Positions 1-6,989 of a stretch of 13,946 bases of DNA are shown in pieces (position 1 is the first letter of the stretch; the number at the start of each line of letters is the position of its first letter). This DNA is from DASZGI01 sp035938995 (GTDB taxonomy: Bacteria > Actinomycetota > Actinomycetes > Streptomycetales > Catenulisporaceae). The position numbers and the translations under genes are program-made. The stretch covers positions 1 through 13,946 of the forward strand of contig NZ_DASZGI010000024.1 in NCBI RefSeq assembly GCF_035938995.1, given 5' to 3'. The notes under the pieces are model-generated. The model saw only the letters and a list, made by a program, of their open reading frames with translations, was not told the origin of the DNA and did no database searches.

Positions 1-8
1 AAGTAAAC

Positions 9-52
9 GCCGTTCCGAGCCGCCGCGGGGTCGGGCGGCGGCTCGGAACGGC
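9..52. terminator. perfect 18-bp stem hairpin, terminator-like
   Basis: Positions 9-26 are the exact reverse complement of 35-52, with an 8-nt loop (27-34). The stem is mostly G/C. No T-run follows on either strand, which is common for hairpin terminators in high-GC actinomycetes. It may end a gene entering from the left, or block leftward read-through from the glycosyltransferase. Orientation cannot be decided. Confidence 0.6.
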
Positions 53-293
53 ATCGCGACGGCGCCACGCAGGCGGCGCCGCCGATCATGGACCGCCTTC
101 CCCCGATCCGGCGGCTGGTCCGTGACGATCATCGGCCGATCCCCTCTTTAGGTCGGCCGAGCACCCCCTACCCTGCCGGGTCACGCGCGCGACGCAACAG
201 GTGCAGACCATGGCGGGAACCTGCCACGGCGTAACCACGCCACCACGAATCGGCCCGCGCCACCGCTCGAATCCACGCCTCCCGCACAAATCG

Positions 294-319
294 GCGGCCC
301 GGCTGCACCGGGTCGCCGC
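294..319 (-). terminator. possible hairpin terminator after glycosyltransferase
   Basis: GCGGC at 294-298 can pair with GCCGC at 315-319. Alternatively CCCGG (298-302 region) pairs with CCGGG (308-312) around a 5-nt loop. It lies about 17 nt past the stop codon of the minus-strand glycosyltransferase. The two pairings compete and no T-run follows, so this is a weak call. Confidence 0.3.
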
Positions 320-335
320 GGTCGCCTACGGGTCG

Positions 336-1448
336 TCAGGCGGCGCGCGCGTAAGGGCTCTGCGCCGCGGCGTAGTGGTCCATCAGCTCGCCGCACACCG
401 CCGACCACGACCGATTCAGCACCGTCTCGCGGGCCGCCTCGCCGTACTGCTTGCGCATCACCGGGTCGTTCACCAGCTCGGCCACGCAGCGGCGCAGATC
501 CGCCGGGTCTTCGGGCTCGAACAGCAGCCCGGTGCGTCCGGATTCGACCAGGTCCATCGGTCCGCCGACGGCCGGTGCGACCACGGGAACGCCGGACGCC
601 ATGGCCTCCTGCACGACCTGGCCGAAGGTGTCGTCGGCGCCGGTGTGCACGAACACGTCGAACGATGCGTACGCCGCGGACAGCGCCTGACCGCTGAGGA
701 ACCCGGGCAGCGCCGCGCCGGGGATCTGGGTGCGCAGGCCGGCGGCCGCCGGACCGTCTCCGACCGCGACGATCCGCACCCCGGGGATGTCGGCCAAGTG
801 CGCGAGCAGGTGGACCCGCTTGTCCGCGGCCAGCCTGCCCACATAGCCGACGATCACCTCGCGGTCGCCGAGCAGCCGCTCGCGCAGCTGCTCGTCCCGG
901 TGCCGCGGGTCGAACCGGTCGGCGTCCACGCCGCGCCGCCACATCGCCAGCCGCGGAATTCCCTGCGCGCGCAGCTGCTCGTAGCTGGCCCGCGACGGCA
1001 CCAGGGTGACCTCGGCCTGCCGGTGCAGATGCCGGATCCAGGACCAGATCATCGCGTCGGTGCCGCGGAAGCCGTACTGCCGGGCGAATCCGGCGATGTC
1101 GGTCTGGAACACCGCCACGCACGGCACCCCGATGCGGCGCGCGGCGCGGGCCCCGGCGGCGCCGAGCGCGATGGGCGAGGCGAGGTGGACCACGTCCGGG
1201 CGGAAGCCGCGCAGCACCTTCTCCACCCGCCGGGTGGGCAGGCCGAGCTTGAACTCCCGGTAGCCGGGAAGGCCTACTCCAGGGACGGCGACCACCGGGA
1301 ACCCGGCGTACGACTCCGGACCCGGGCCCGGGGCGACGACCAGCGCCTCGTGCCCCTCGGCCGCGAGGTGCTCGAGGATCCGCAACACGGTGTTGGTGAC
1401 GCCGTTCACCTGGGGCAGGAACGATTCGGTGACAAGAGCGACCCGCAT
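336..1448 (-). CDS. GT4 family glycosyltransferase, MgtA/PimB-type mannosyltransferase
   Basis: A 370-residue, full-length GT-B retaining glycosyltransferase. The N-terminal acceptor domain opens with MRVALVTESFLPQVNGVTNT, the usual start of the actinobacterial GDP-mannose-dependent alpha-mannosyltransferases (MgtA/PimB'). It continues through HLASPIALG (about 88-96) and FQTDIAGFARQYG (114-126). The C-terminal donor domain has YVGRLAADKRV (202-212), with the Arg and Lys that hold the nucleotide-sugar phosphates, and the EX7E region at 273-281. There the first Glu is replaced by Asp (D273; E281 is kept), which is unusual. Family members add mannose to phosphatidyl-inositol mannosides or glucuronosyl diacylglycerol at the inner membrane face; the precise acceptor here is inferred only. 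The start has no strong ribosome site, but the conserved N-terminus fixes it. It stands alone, divergent from the next gene. Confident of the family, less of the substrate. Confidence 0.88.
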   Translation of the reverse strand: MRVALVTESFLPQVNGVTNTVLRILEHLAAEGHEALVVAPGPGPESYAGFPVVAVPGVGLPGYREFKLGLPTRRVEKVLRGFRPDVVHLASPIALGAAGARAARRIGVPCVAVFQTDIAGFARQYGFRGTDAMIWSWIRHLHRQAEVTLVPSRASYEQLRAQGIPRLAMWRRGVDADRFDPRHRDEQLRERLLGDREVIVGYVGRLAADKRVHLLAHLADIPGVRIVAVGDGPAAAGLRTQIPGAALPGFLSGQALSAAYASFDVFVHTGADDTFGQVVQEAMASGVPVVAPAVGGPMDLVESGRTGLLFEPEDPADLRRCVAELVNDPVMRKQYGEAARETVLNRSWSAVCGELMDHYAAAQSPYARAA

Positions 1449-1526
1449 GACCGAAATGTGCCCGTCAGGAGTGGCGCCGCGGTGAAGGCCGTACTGTCGG
1501 CGGGCGAACTCTGGCCGTCGGTCGCC

Positions 1527-1554
1527 TCGACGCGAAACTTACGCTGTATACACT
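1527..1554 (+). promoter_or_regulatory. candidate promoter of the membrane protein gene, with a TGTATACA palindrome
   Basis: TCGACG at 1527-1532 and TACACT at 1549-1554 are separated by 16 bp and fit a housekeeping actinobacterial promoter. Transcription would begin near 1561, past the ATG at 1558, which supports the GTG at 1591 as the true start. The -10 overlaps an 8-bp perfect palindrome, TGTATACA (1545-1552), AT-rich in a very GC-rich surrounding and therefore a possible repressor site. Confidence 0.4.
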
Positions 1555-1590
1555 GGCATGCCATCAGGCTGGCGGTCGGAGGGGCGGACT

Positions 1591-2661
1591 GTGGCTGACG
1601 ATGCGGTGGTGGACGGTGATGTCGCCGTCGGGGCTGCGTTCACGCAGGACGCGGCGACAATGCTCGGAGAAATTCCGGCCGACCCGGCGGTCCCGCCTGC
1701 TGAAGCGCCGCCGCGGGTCACCCTCGCCGGGGAGTTCCTCAGGGTTTTGCGCACCCGCCCCGACTGGGTCTACGGGATGCTGTGCAGCTGGCTGCTGGGG
1801 CTGGGCACGTGGGCGTTTCTGGAGTTCATCGCCCGCCCCACGGGATCGCCGATGTCGAACATCGTGGTGCCGGTGGTGCTCACCGCGGTGGCTGACGGCT
1901 CGCTGACCAATCAGCTGGCGGCCGAGCCGGTGTGGGCGGCCAACCTGCTACGCGGCGGCGCGGACCCCGGCCGCATCCTGCTGGTGCGCAACGTGCTGCT
2001 GGTGGTCCTGGAGCTGTGCTTCGTAGCGATCGTCGTCGCGCTGGCCGCGTCCCGGCGCGCCGACAACACCTGGATCCAGCAGAACCTGCCGCAGCTGGTG
2101 GTCCTGCCGCTGACCTCGGTCGCGGTCGGCAACCTCGCTTCGGTGCTCGTGCCGTGCCCGTTCATGCGGCTGAGCAAGCGGCTGCAGGCGGTGGGCACCT
2201 GGGCGCGCTGGACGATCTACGTCGCGATCCCGTTCGCGCTCAGCTCCGTCGCGGGCGCGCTGTGGGCGCTGCCGACCCTGGTGGAGCGGCACTTCGAGCC
2301 GCAGGTCGTGGTGCACACGGCCAAGCTGGAGCGCAAACACCACTTCATCACGATCACGCTGCCGCACGTCTCACACGCCTACCTCGTGATCTGGCTGTTC
2401 ATCATCCCCCTGTGGCACCTGTCGGTGTGGCTGTTCTCGCTCAAGCTGTCGCAGCGCCTGGCCCGGGTGCGGCGCCACGGCCTGATCCGGCTGATGGACC
2501 GGCACGGCGAGCTGACCACGCGGCTGCCGAACCTGTCGCTCGTCGCGTCGGCGCGCCAACTGCCCGCACGGGTGCGGGAGATCCCGCGGGACATCCGCGG
2601 CGAGCTCAAGCTGATCAGCTCCGAGGTCCTGGAGGCCACGACCACGCTCAGCCGGCTGTGA
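1591..2661 (+). CDS. polytopic membrane protein, ABC-2 permease-like
   Basis: A 356-residue protein with a soluble N-terminus (about 1-55, acidic and Pro/Ala-rich) and about six hydrophobic segments near 60-80, 88-106, 128-152, 165-188, 207-229 and 255-287. A basic cytoplasmic-looking tail (288-356) is rich in Arg and Leu. The stretch NLASVLVPCPFMRLSKR (181-197) resembles the end-of-helix segment of some actinobacterial ABC-2 type permeases. That is a family-level resemblance only, and no ATP-binding partner is encoded nearby. The GTG start has the ribosome site GGAGGGG at 1578-1584, six bases upstream. An in-frame ATG at 1558 would begin before the likely transcription start. It is divergent from the glycosyltransferase, so a joint role in exporting a glycosylated envelope component is possible but not shown. 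Could equally be an uncharacterised integral membrane protein. Confidence 0.8.
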   Translation: MADDAVVDGDVAVGAAFTQDAATMLGEIPADPAVPPAEAPPRVTLAGEFLRVLRTRPDWVYGMLCSWLLGLGTWAFLEFIARPTGSPMSNIVVPVVLTAVADGSLTNQLAAEPVWAANLLRGGADPGRILLVRNVLLVVLELCFVAIVVALAASRRADNTWIQQNLPQLVVLPLTSVAVGNLASVLVPCPFMRLSKRLQAVGTWARWTIYVAIPFALSSVAGALWALPTLVERHFEPQVVVHTAKLERKHHFITITLPHVSHAYLVIWLFIIPLWHLSVWLFSLKLSQRLARVRRHGLIRLMDRHGELTTRLPNLSLVASARQLPARVREIPRDIRGELKLISSEVLEATTTLSRL

Positions 2662-2721
2662 TCGCCCGGCGGTGATCGCGCCTGACCGCTCCGGGGCATC
2701 CCGGACAAAGCCGACACCGGG

Positions 2722-2750
2722 CTGACATTCCCGGGGCCGTGTGCGAGGCT
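2722..2750 (+). promoter_or_regulatory. candidate promoter of the DUF4129-MoxR operon
   Basis: CTGACA at 2722-2727 and GAGGCT at 2745-2750 are exactly 17 bp apart. This is close to the TTGACN/TANNNT pattern of the actinobacterial housekeeping sigma factor, with the first base of each box off. Transcription would start near 2757, giving a leader of about 34 nt to the GTG at 2791. Confidence 0.4.
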
Positions 2751-2790
2751 GGCAGCCGGACGACGGGCGGCACTGGAGAGAACCGGGCAC

Positions 2791-3783
2791 GTGACAGGCG
2801 GCGCGAACGGCGATCGGCGGCTGATACGCCGGACCGGCGGAGTGCTCGCGGTGTGCGCGGCGGCGGCTTTGGCCCTGGCCGCGGTGGGGCTGCGGGCGGC
2901 AGCGGGTTCGGCGCTGCACGGCAGCGGGGCCAACGGAGGCGTGTCCTTCGCGCTCGGCACGCTGTTCGCGCTCGGCGCTCTGGTGGCGGGGGCGAAGTAC
3001 CACGCTCATGTGCGCTCAACGCAGGTGCGTGCAGCCGCGGTCGACCGTCTGCGCACCGCCACAGTCGCGGTGCTGTTCGTCGCGGCCGTCCTGGTCCCCG
3101 CCGCGCTGATCATGCTGCGCCACGGTGTCACCGACGGGACCGGCACCCCGGGGGCCCATCCCACGGTTCCCGGGCGCGCCTCCAGCGCCTCCCGCCCGGC
3201 GCAGGTCGAGCCGACGCCGTCGGGGCGCGGCCACGGCCTCCATCTCAACCTCGGTGTCCTGATGCTCATCGTGGCCGCGCTGATCGCCGCCGCGACGATC
3301 GCCGCGGTGCTCATAGTCGCCGCGCGGTTGCTGCGCAATGCACCAGCGCCGCAGGCGGTCTCCGTGGCCCACCCCCCGGAGACTGGGGCCGAGGATGAGG
3401 CGCTCGCGGACGCGCTGCTCGCGGGCCGCAGTGCGCTTGAGGGCGATGATGCGCGCGCGGCGATCATCGCGTGCTATGCGGCCATGGAGGACTCGCTCGG
3501 GCGGGCCGGCATTACCCGGGAGCGCGCCGACAGCCCGACCGACCTGCTGCGGCGGGCGGTGGCGCGCGACGCGGTGGACCGTTCCGCGTCCGCGGCGCTG
3601 ACCGACCTTTTCCGCGAGGCTCGCTTTTCGACGCACCCGATGGACGCCGGCCACCTCGCGGCCGCGAGCCGGGCGCTGGATGCGATCACCACGTCGATCG
3701 CCGAGGCGCTCGCGCGGCGGCCGGCGGCGGGCGAGACGGCGGGAGCCCAGACGTCGGCAACCAGGACGGCGGCCGCCTCGTGA
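2791..3783 (+). CDS. DUF4129 domain membrane protein
   Basis: A 330-residue protein with hydrophobic segments near 15-37, 51-68, 88-110 and 153-182, then a soluble C-terminal DUF4129 domain at about 205-300. Recognisable features of that domain are the helix with RAAIIACYAAMEDSL (222-236), the SPTDLLRRAV segment (248-257) and LFREARFSTHPM (273-284). DUF4129 often sits at the C-terminus of membrane-anchored transglutaminase-like proteins and beside MoxR/DUF58 genes. Here it has its own membrane part and no transglutaminase domain. Its molecular function is unknown in the family. The GTG start is chosen because GGAGAG (2775-2780) precedes it and no better start exists. First gene of the operon; its TGA overlaps the next GTG (GTGA), implying coupled translation. 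Confidence 0.85.
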   Translation: MTGGANGDRRLIRRTGGVLAVCAAAALALAAVGLRAAAGSALHGSGANGGVSFALGTLFALGALVAGAKYHAHVRSTQVRAAAVDRLRTATVAVLFVAAVLVPAALIMLRHGVTDGTGTPGAHPTVPGRASSASRPAQVEPTPSGRGHGLHLNLGVLMLIVAALIAAATIAAVLIVAARLLRNAPAPQAVSVAHPPETGAEDEALADALLAGRSALEGDDARAAIIACYAAMEDSLGRAGITRERADSPTDLLRRAVARDAVDRSASAALTDLFREARFSTHPMDAGHLAAASRALDAITTSIAEALARRPAAGETAGAQTSATRTAAAS

Positions 3784-4403
3784 GGGTCGTGGGGCTCGGT
3801 GACCATGCGCTCGGGAAGGCGGACCCTGAGGCGCCGCGCGAGTGGTGGAAGCGCGACCGGCAGGAACTCCGCCACGCCGCGCGCGCCCTGGCCCTGCTCG
3901 CGGTGACCGTGGCCGCCGCGGAGGCGGTGCTGTGGATCGTGGCGGGTCTCGGCGCCGCAGCCGTCGGCGCCGCCGCGGCCGTGGTGATCGCGCTCGCCGT
4001 CGCGCGGTACGTCGGCGGAGCGGACGCCTTCGACAGCGGATACCGCAGGCCGATCCGGCTGGTACAGCAACGCGAGCCGAGCCTGCACGGCTGGGCGACC
4101 GCCGTGGACGCGGCACTGACCTCAGGCATCGACTTCGAGCGGCTCTTCCGGCCCGGCATCGAGCGGCTCTATGCCGTGCGGCTGGCCGAGCGCTACGGGG
4201 TGTCGCTGCACTCCGACCCCAACCGGGCGGCCGAGCTGATCGGGCCGGAGGTGTGGCCGTGGATCGATCCGCAGCGCCCGCACCCGTCCGGCTCGGTCCC
4301 CCGCCGCCGGGTCCTGGACCGCCGCGCGCTCGAGACCCGCGACCCCGCACCGCCGCCCCCCGCCGTGCTCGAAGCGATCGTGCGCCGCCTGGAGACGCTG
4401 TGA
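3780..4403 (+). CDS. small membrane protein of the MoxR operon (unknown function)
   Basis: A 207-residue protein. A charged N-terminus (WWKRDRQELRHAAR, about 22-35) leads into two adjacent hydrophobic segments (about 36-55 and 57-77) forming a hairpin in the membrane. A soluble C-terminal half follows, containing GIDFERLFRPGIERLYAVRL (116-135) and a segment around residues 139-163 with YGVSLHSDP and GPEVWPWIDP. Proteins of this layout sit between DUF4129 and MoxR genes in actinobacteria, but no function is established that I can name. The start is the GTG overlapping the preceding stop (GTGA at 3780-3783). The gene is required to be real by its position in an unbroken chain of overlaps and by strong third-position GC. 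The tail (168-195) is Pro/Arg-rich and probably disordered. Confidence 0.8.
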   Translation: MRVVGLGDHALGKADPEAPREWWKRDRQELRHAARALALLAVTVAAAEAVLWIVAGLGAAAVGAAAAVVIALAVARYVGGADAFDSGYRRPIRLVQQREPSLHGWATAVDAALTSGIDFERLFRPGIERLYAVRLAERYGVSLHSDPNRAAELIGPEVWPWIDPQRPHPSGSVPRRRVLDRRALETRDPAPPPPAVLEAIVRRLETL

Positions 4404-4429
4404 AACCCCTGTCAGACCCGAGGAGCACC

Positions 4430-5575
4430 GTGACCCCCGCGACGACCACCCCGGCCAAGGCCAAGGCGCCCGACACCGCCGCTGACACTGACACTGGCAC
4501 TGACACGGCGGACACCGATTCCATGGACATCGCCTCGATGGACATCACCTCGATGGACACTGATTCCATCGACACCGTCGTCACCAGCATCGGAGCCCTG
4601 ACACCGAAGCAGGCCGGAGAGCGCGCGCACGAGGTACTCAAGGAGGTCGAGCGCGCGGTGGTGGGCAAGCGCGCGGCGCTGGAACAGGTGATGCTCGGCG
4701 TGCTGGCCGGCGGGCACGTGCTGATCGAGGACCTGCCCGGGCTGGGCAAGACCCTGCTGGCCCGCTCGTTCGCCGCGGCGCTCGGCCTGGACTTCGCGCG
4801 GATCCAGTTCACCCCGGACCTGCTGCCCTCCGACGTGACCGGTGCGCCGTTCTACGACCAGCGCTCCGGCGAGATGGTCTTTAGGCCCGGCCCGGTCTTC
4901 ACCCACCTGCTGCTGGCCGACGAGATCAACCGGACCCCGCCCAAGACGCAGGCGGCGCTGCTCGAGGCGATGGGCGAGAACCAGGTCTCCGTGGACGGCG
5001 CGACCCGGCCGCTGCCCAAGCCCTTCGTGGTCATTGCGACCGACAACCCGATCGAGTACGAGGGCACCTACGCGCTGCCGGAGGCCCAGCTCGACCGGTT
5101 CCTGCTGCGGGTGCGGATGGGGTACCTGCCCCCGGTCGACGAGGCCGCGATGCTGCGTCGGCGCCTGGATCGGGCGGCCCCGGAAGCCGTGCTCAGCCCG
5201 CTGAGCGACCCGGGCGAGGTGCTGGCGATGCGCGCGGCCCTGGAGGCGGTCGAGGTCGACGACGACCTGCTCGCCTACATCATAAGCCTGATAAACGCGA
5301 CGCGGGCGCACGCGCAGATCCAGGTCGGCGCCTCGCCCCGCGGTGGTCTGGCGCTGGTCCAGCTGGCCCGGGGCCGCGCGGTGCTGGACGGGCGCGACTA
5401 CGTCACCCCGGAGGACGTGAAGTCGGTCGCGGTCCCGGCCCTGGCGCACCGGATCACACTGCGCCCGGAGCTGTGGGTGCGCCGGATCAACGCCGACGAC
5501 GTGGTCGCCGGTGTGGTCGGCTCCGTCGCGACGCCGCGCACCGTTCCTCAGGCCGGCCGCCGCCCGACACTGTGA
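4430..5575 (+). CDS. MoxR family AAA+ ATPase
   Basis: A 381-residue MoxR-type AAA+ ATPase, a cytoplasmic ring chaperone thought to assemble or activate membrane or vWA-domain partners. Motifs from the chosen start: Walker A LPGLGKT (102-108); Walker B LLLADEIN (160-167); sensor 1 ATDNP (203-207; the family usually reads ATQNP); EGTYALPEAQLDRF (211-224) with the arginine finger region; sensor 2 SPRGG (302-306). The family core begins near residue 58. The first 55 residues are an added Asp/Thr/Ser-rich linker made of tandem repeats, longer than in ordinary MoxR proteins. Start: GTG at 4430 has GAGGAG four bases upstream. GTG at 4400, in frame and overlapping the previous stop (GTGA), has GGAG five bases upstream and would add ten residues; both are plausible. 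Stop at 5575 lies in a further GTGA. Confidence 0.93.
   Translation: MTPATTTPAKAKAPDTAADTDTGTDTADTDSMDIASMDITSMDTDSIDTVVTSIGALTPKQAGERAHEVLKEVERAVVGKRAALEQVMLGVLAGGHVLIEDLPGLGKTLLARSFAAALGLDFARIQFTPDLLPSDVTGAPFYDQRSGEMVFRPGPVFTHLLLADEINRTPPKTQAALLEAMGENQVSVDGATRPLPKPFVVIATDNPIEYEGTYALPEAQLDRFLLRVRMGYLPPVDEAAMLRRRLDRAAPEAVLSPLSDPGEVLAMRAALEAVEVDDDLLAYIISLINATRAHAQIQVGASPRGGLALVQLARGRAVLDGRDYVTPEDVKSVAVPALAHRITLRPELWVRRINADDVVAGVVGSVATPRTVPQAGRRPTL
4484..4582 (+). repeat. in-frame tandem repeats in the MoxR N-terminus
   Basis: Two short repeat tracts lie in the coding sequence. At 4484-4507 a 6-bp unit (GACACT with variants) encodes alternating Asp-Thr/Gly-Thr. At 4523-4582 a 15-bp unit beginning ATGGACATC recurs as four copies (4523, 4538, 4553 and 4568), the first two differing at one base. 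They encode MDIAS, MDITS, MDTDS and IDTVV. The period is a multiple of three, so copy-number changes would keep the frame. Confidence 0.85.
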
Positions 5576-5585
5576 AACCGACACC

Positions 5586-6989
5586 GTGAGCCTCACGAGC
5601 AGCGACGGATCTGACGCCGCCATACCCGGGCCTGAGGGCGCGTCAGTCGCGACGATGTCGACGATGCCCGCGGAGGTGTCGCGCGCCCTCGGCGGACCCC
5701 AGGCGGCCCTGGAACCGGCCGAACCGCCCACGCAGCCGACCACGGGCACCCGCCTGGCCGAGCGGGCGCTGCGGCTGGGCACGGTCGCCGCCGTCGCCGC
5801 CGCGGTCGCCCTCGCCACCGGGCACGCCTGGGTGCTGAGCCTGGCCGCCGCGCCCGTCGTCCTGATCGCCCTCGCCGCCCCTGGAAGCACCCGGCCCACT
5901 CGCGCCGCCGCGCGCGTCACCGTCACTCCGCAGCGCTGCTTCGAGGGCGAGCCGATCACCGCGCGCATCGACCTCGCCTTCGACGGCGTGGTCGGCTGGA
6001 TCGATCCCGGGGTGTTCGCCGGCCCCGGCGTCGAGCTGACCGATGTGCGCACCGAGGGCCCGGTGCTGACGCTGACCTTCGCCGCGCGCCGCTGGGGCCG
6101 CTGGTCGCTCGGCGCCACCGACGTGGACCTGCACGACGCGGGCGGGCTGACCCGGCGCACCGTGCGCGCGGACCTCGGCGAGGTCGAGATCTTCCCGCTG
6201 CCCTCCGACACCGAACTGACCCCGGTCCCGACCCGGATGCCGAACCGCCTCGGCGAGCACACCGCCCGCCAGTCCGGCGAGGGCGTCGAGTTCGTCGGCG
6301 TGCGCCCGTTCGCGTGGGGCGACCGGCAGCGGCGCATCCACTGGCCGTCCACCACCCGGCGCGGCGCGATCCAGATCAACCAGTACGCGGCCGAGCGCGC
6401 CGCCGACACGGTCGTGCTGCTCGACGCGTTCGGCGACGTGCGCGACCCGGCGACCGGCCGCTCGACCCTCGACGACTCGGTGCGCGCGGCCGCCGGGATC
6501 GCCCGCTCCTATCTGCGCAGCCACGACCGGGTCGGCGTGGTCTCGGCCGGCGGCAAGCTGCGCTGGCTGCACCCGGGCAGCGGCGGCACGTACCTGTACC
6601 GGATCGTCGAGACGATCCTGGAGGTGCGCCGCGACCTCGGCTTCCACGTGCCGCAACTGGACCGGGTCCCGCCCCCCGCACTGCCGAACGGCGCGCTGGT
6701 GTACGCGGTGACGCCGCTCGCCGATGAGCGCATCCTGGACGTGCTGCGCGACTTGGCCGAGCGCGGGAACCCGGTCGTGGTGGTCGAGATCCCGACCGGT
6801 GAGCCGAAGGTGGACCCGGCGGACCAATCCGCCGGACTCGCCCTGCGACTGTGGCGCCTGGACCGCCAAGCCCTCCGCTTCAGCCTCGTGGAGCGCGGAA
6901 TGCCGGTGGTCGCATGGGACGGCTCGGGGCAGCTGGACCTCGCGCTGGCGCCGCTGCTGCGCACGGGTGTCCGAGGGAGGGCCGGATGA
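5586..6989 (+). CDS. DUF58 domain membrane protein
   Basis: A 467-residue protein. An N-terminal unstructured stretch (1-55, Pro/Ala/Thr) is followed by two hydrophobic segments (about 62-79 and 82-99). A beta-rich region (about 108-215) precedes the DUF58 signature at about 231-282: GEGVEFVGVRPFAWGD, the RRIHWPSTTRRG stretch, and ADTVVLLDAFGD. The last fits the first strand of a vWA-like fold. DUF58 proteins are the standard partners of MoxR ATPases; their biochemical role is poorly defined. The GTG at 5586 lacks a ribosome site, but its GTGA overlaps a five-codon frame that begins in the MoxR stop, so re-initiation is likely. ATG codons at 5655 and 5664 are alternatives without better ribosome sites. 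It ends in ATGA with the next gene. Confidence 0.88.
   Translation: MSLTSSDGSDAAIPGPEGASVATMSTMPAEVSRALGGPQAALEPAEPPTQPTTGTRLAERALRLGTVAAVAAAVALATGHAWVLSLAAAPVVLIALAAPGSTRPTRAAARVTVTPQRCFEGEPITARIDLAFDGVVGWIDPGVFAGPGVELTDVRTEGPVLTLTFAARRWGRWSLGATDVDLHDAGGLTRRTVRADLGEVEIFPLPSDTELTPVPTRMPNRLGEHTARQSGEGVEFVGVRPFAWGDRQRRIHWPSTTRRGAIQINQYAAERAADTVVLLDAFGDVRDPATGRSTLDDSVRAAAGIARSYLRSHDRVGVVSAGGKLRWLHPGSGGTYLYRIVETILEVRRDLGFHVPQLDRVPPPALPNGALVYAVTPLADERILDVLRDLAERGNPVVVVEIPTGEPKVDPADQSAGLALRLWRLDRQALRFSLVERGMPVVAWDGSGQLDLALAPLLRTGVRGRAG

Larger units (their letters stand above)
1..335. other. gene-free left edge (335 bp)
   Basis: No reading frame here has a credible start, ribosome site or protein-like composition. 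The stretch holds a perfect 18-bp hairpin (9-52), a small GGCGCC inverted repeat around 61-80, two TCGGCCGA palindromes (132-139 and 153-160) and an imperfect hairpin (294-319) just past the glycosyltransferase stop. It probably joins the 3' end of the glycosyltransferase transcript to whatever lies left of the window. Confidence 0.6.

Noticed and set aside
1..89. Possible minus-strand gene start at an ATG at 89 preceded by GGAAGG, running off the left edge
   Set aside because: It would translate straight through a perfect 18-bp hairpin and has Pro/Ala/Arg-rich composition, so a non-coding reading is better.
86..289. 67-codon minus-strand frame in the left intergenic region
   Set aside because: No ribosome site, Arg/Gly-rich composition and no recognisable features.
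201..1598. 465-codon plus-strand frame opposite the glycosyltransferase
   Set aside because: His/Arg/Gln-rich shadow of a gene with clear GT4 motifs.
2699..2721. CCCGG/CCGGG inverted repeat after the ABC-2-like gene as a terminator
   Set aside because: Only five base pairs with a 12-base loop; too weak, and it abuts the candidate promoter of the next operon.
3016..4812. 598-codon open frame on the minus strand opposite the DUF4129 and MoxR genes
   Set aside because: Arg/Pro/Ala-rich translation with no domain; it lies antisense to well-supported genes and is the usual GC-rich shadow.
4412..6409. 665-codon minus-strand frame opposite MoxR and DUF58
   Set aside because: Antisense to two clearly recognised proteins; composition is low-complexity and no motif is visible.
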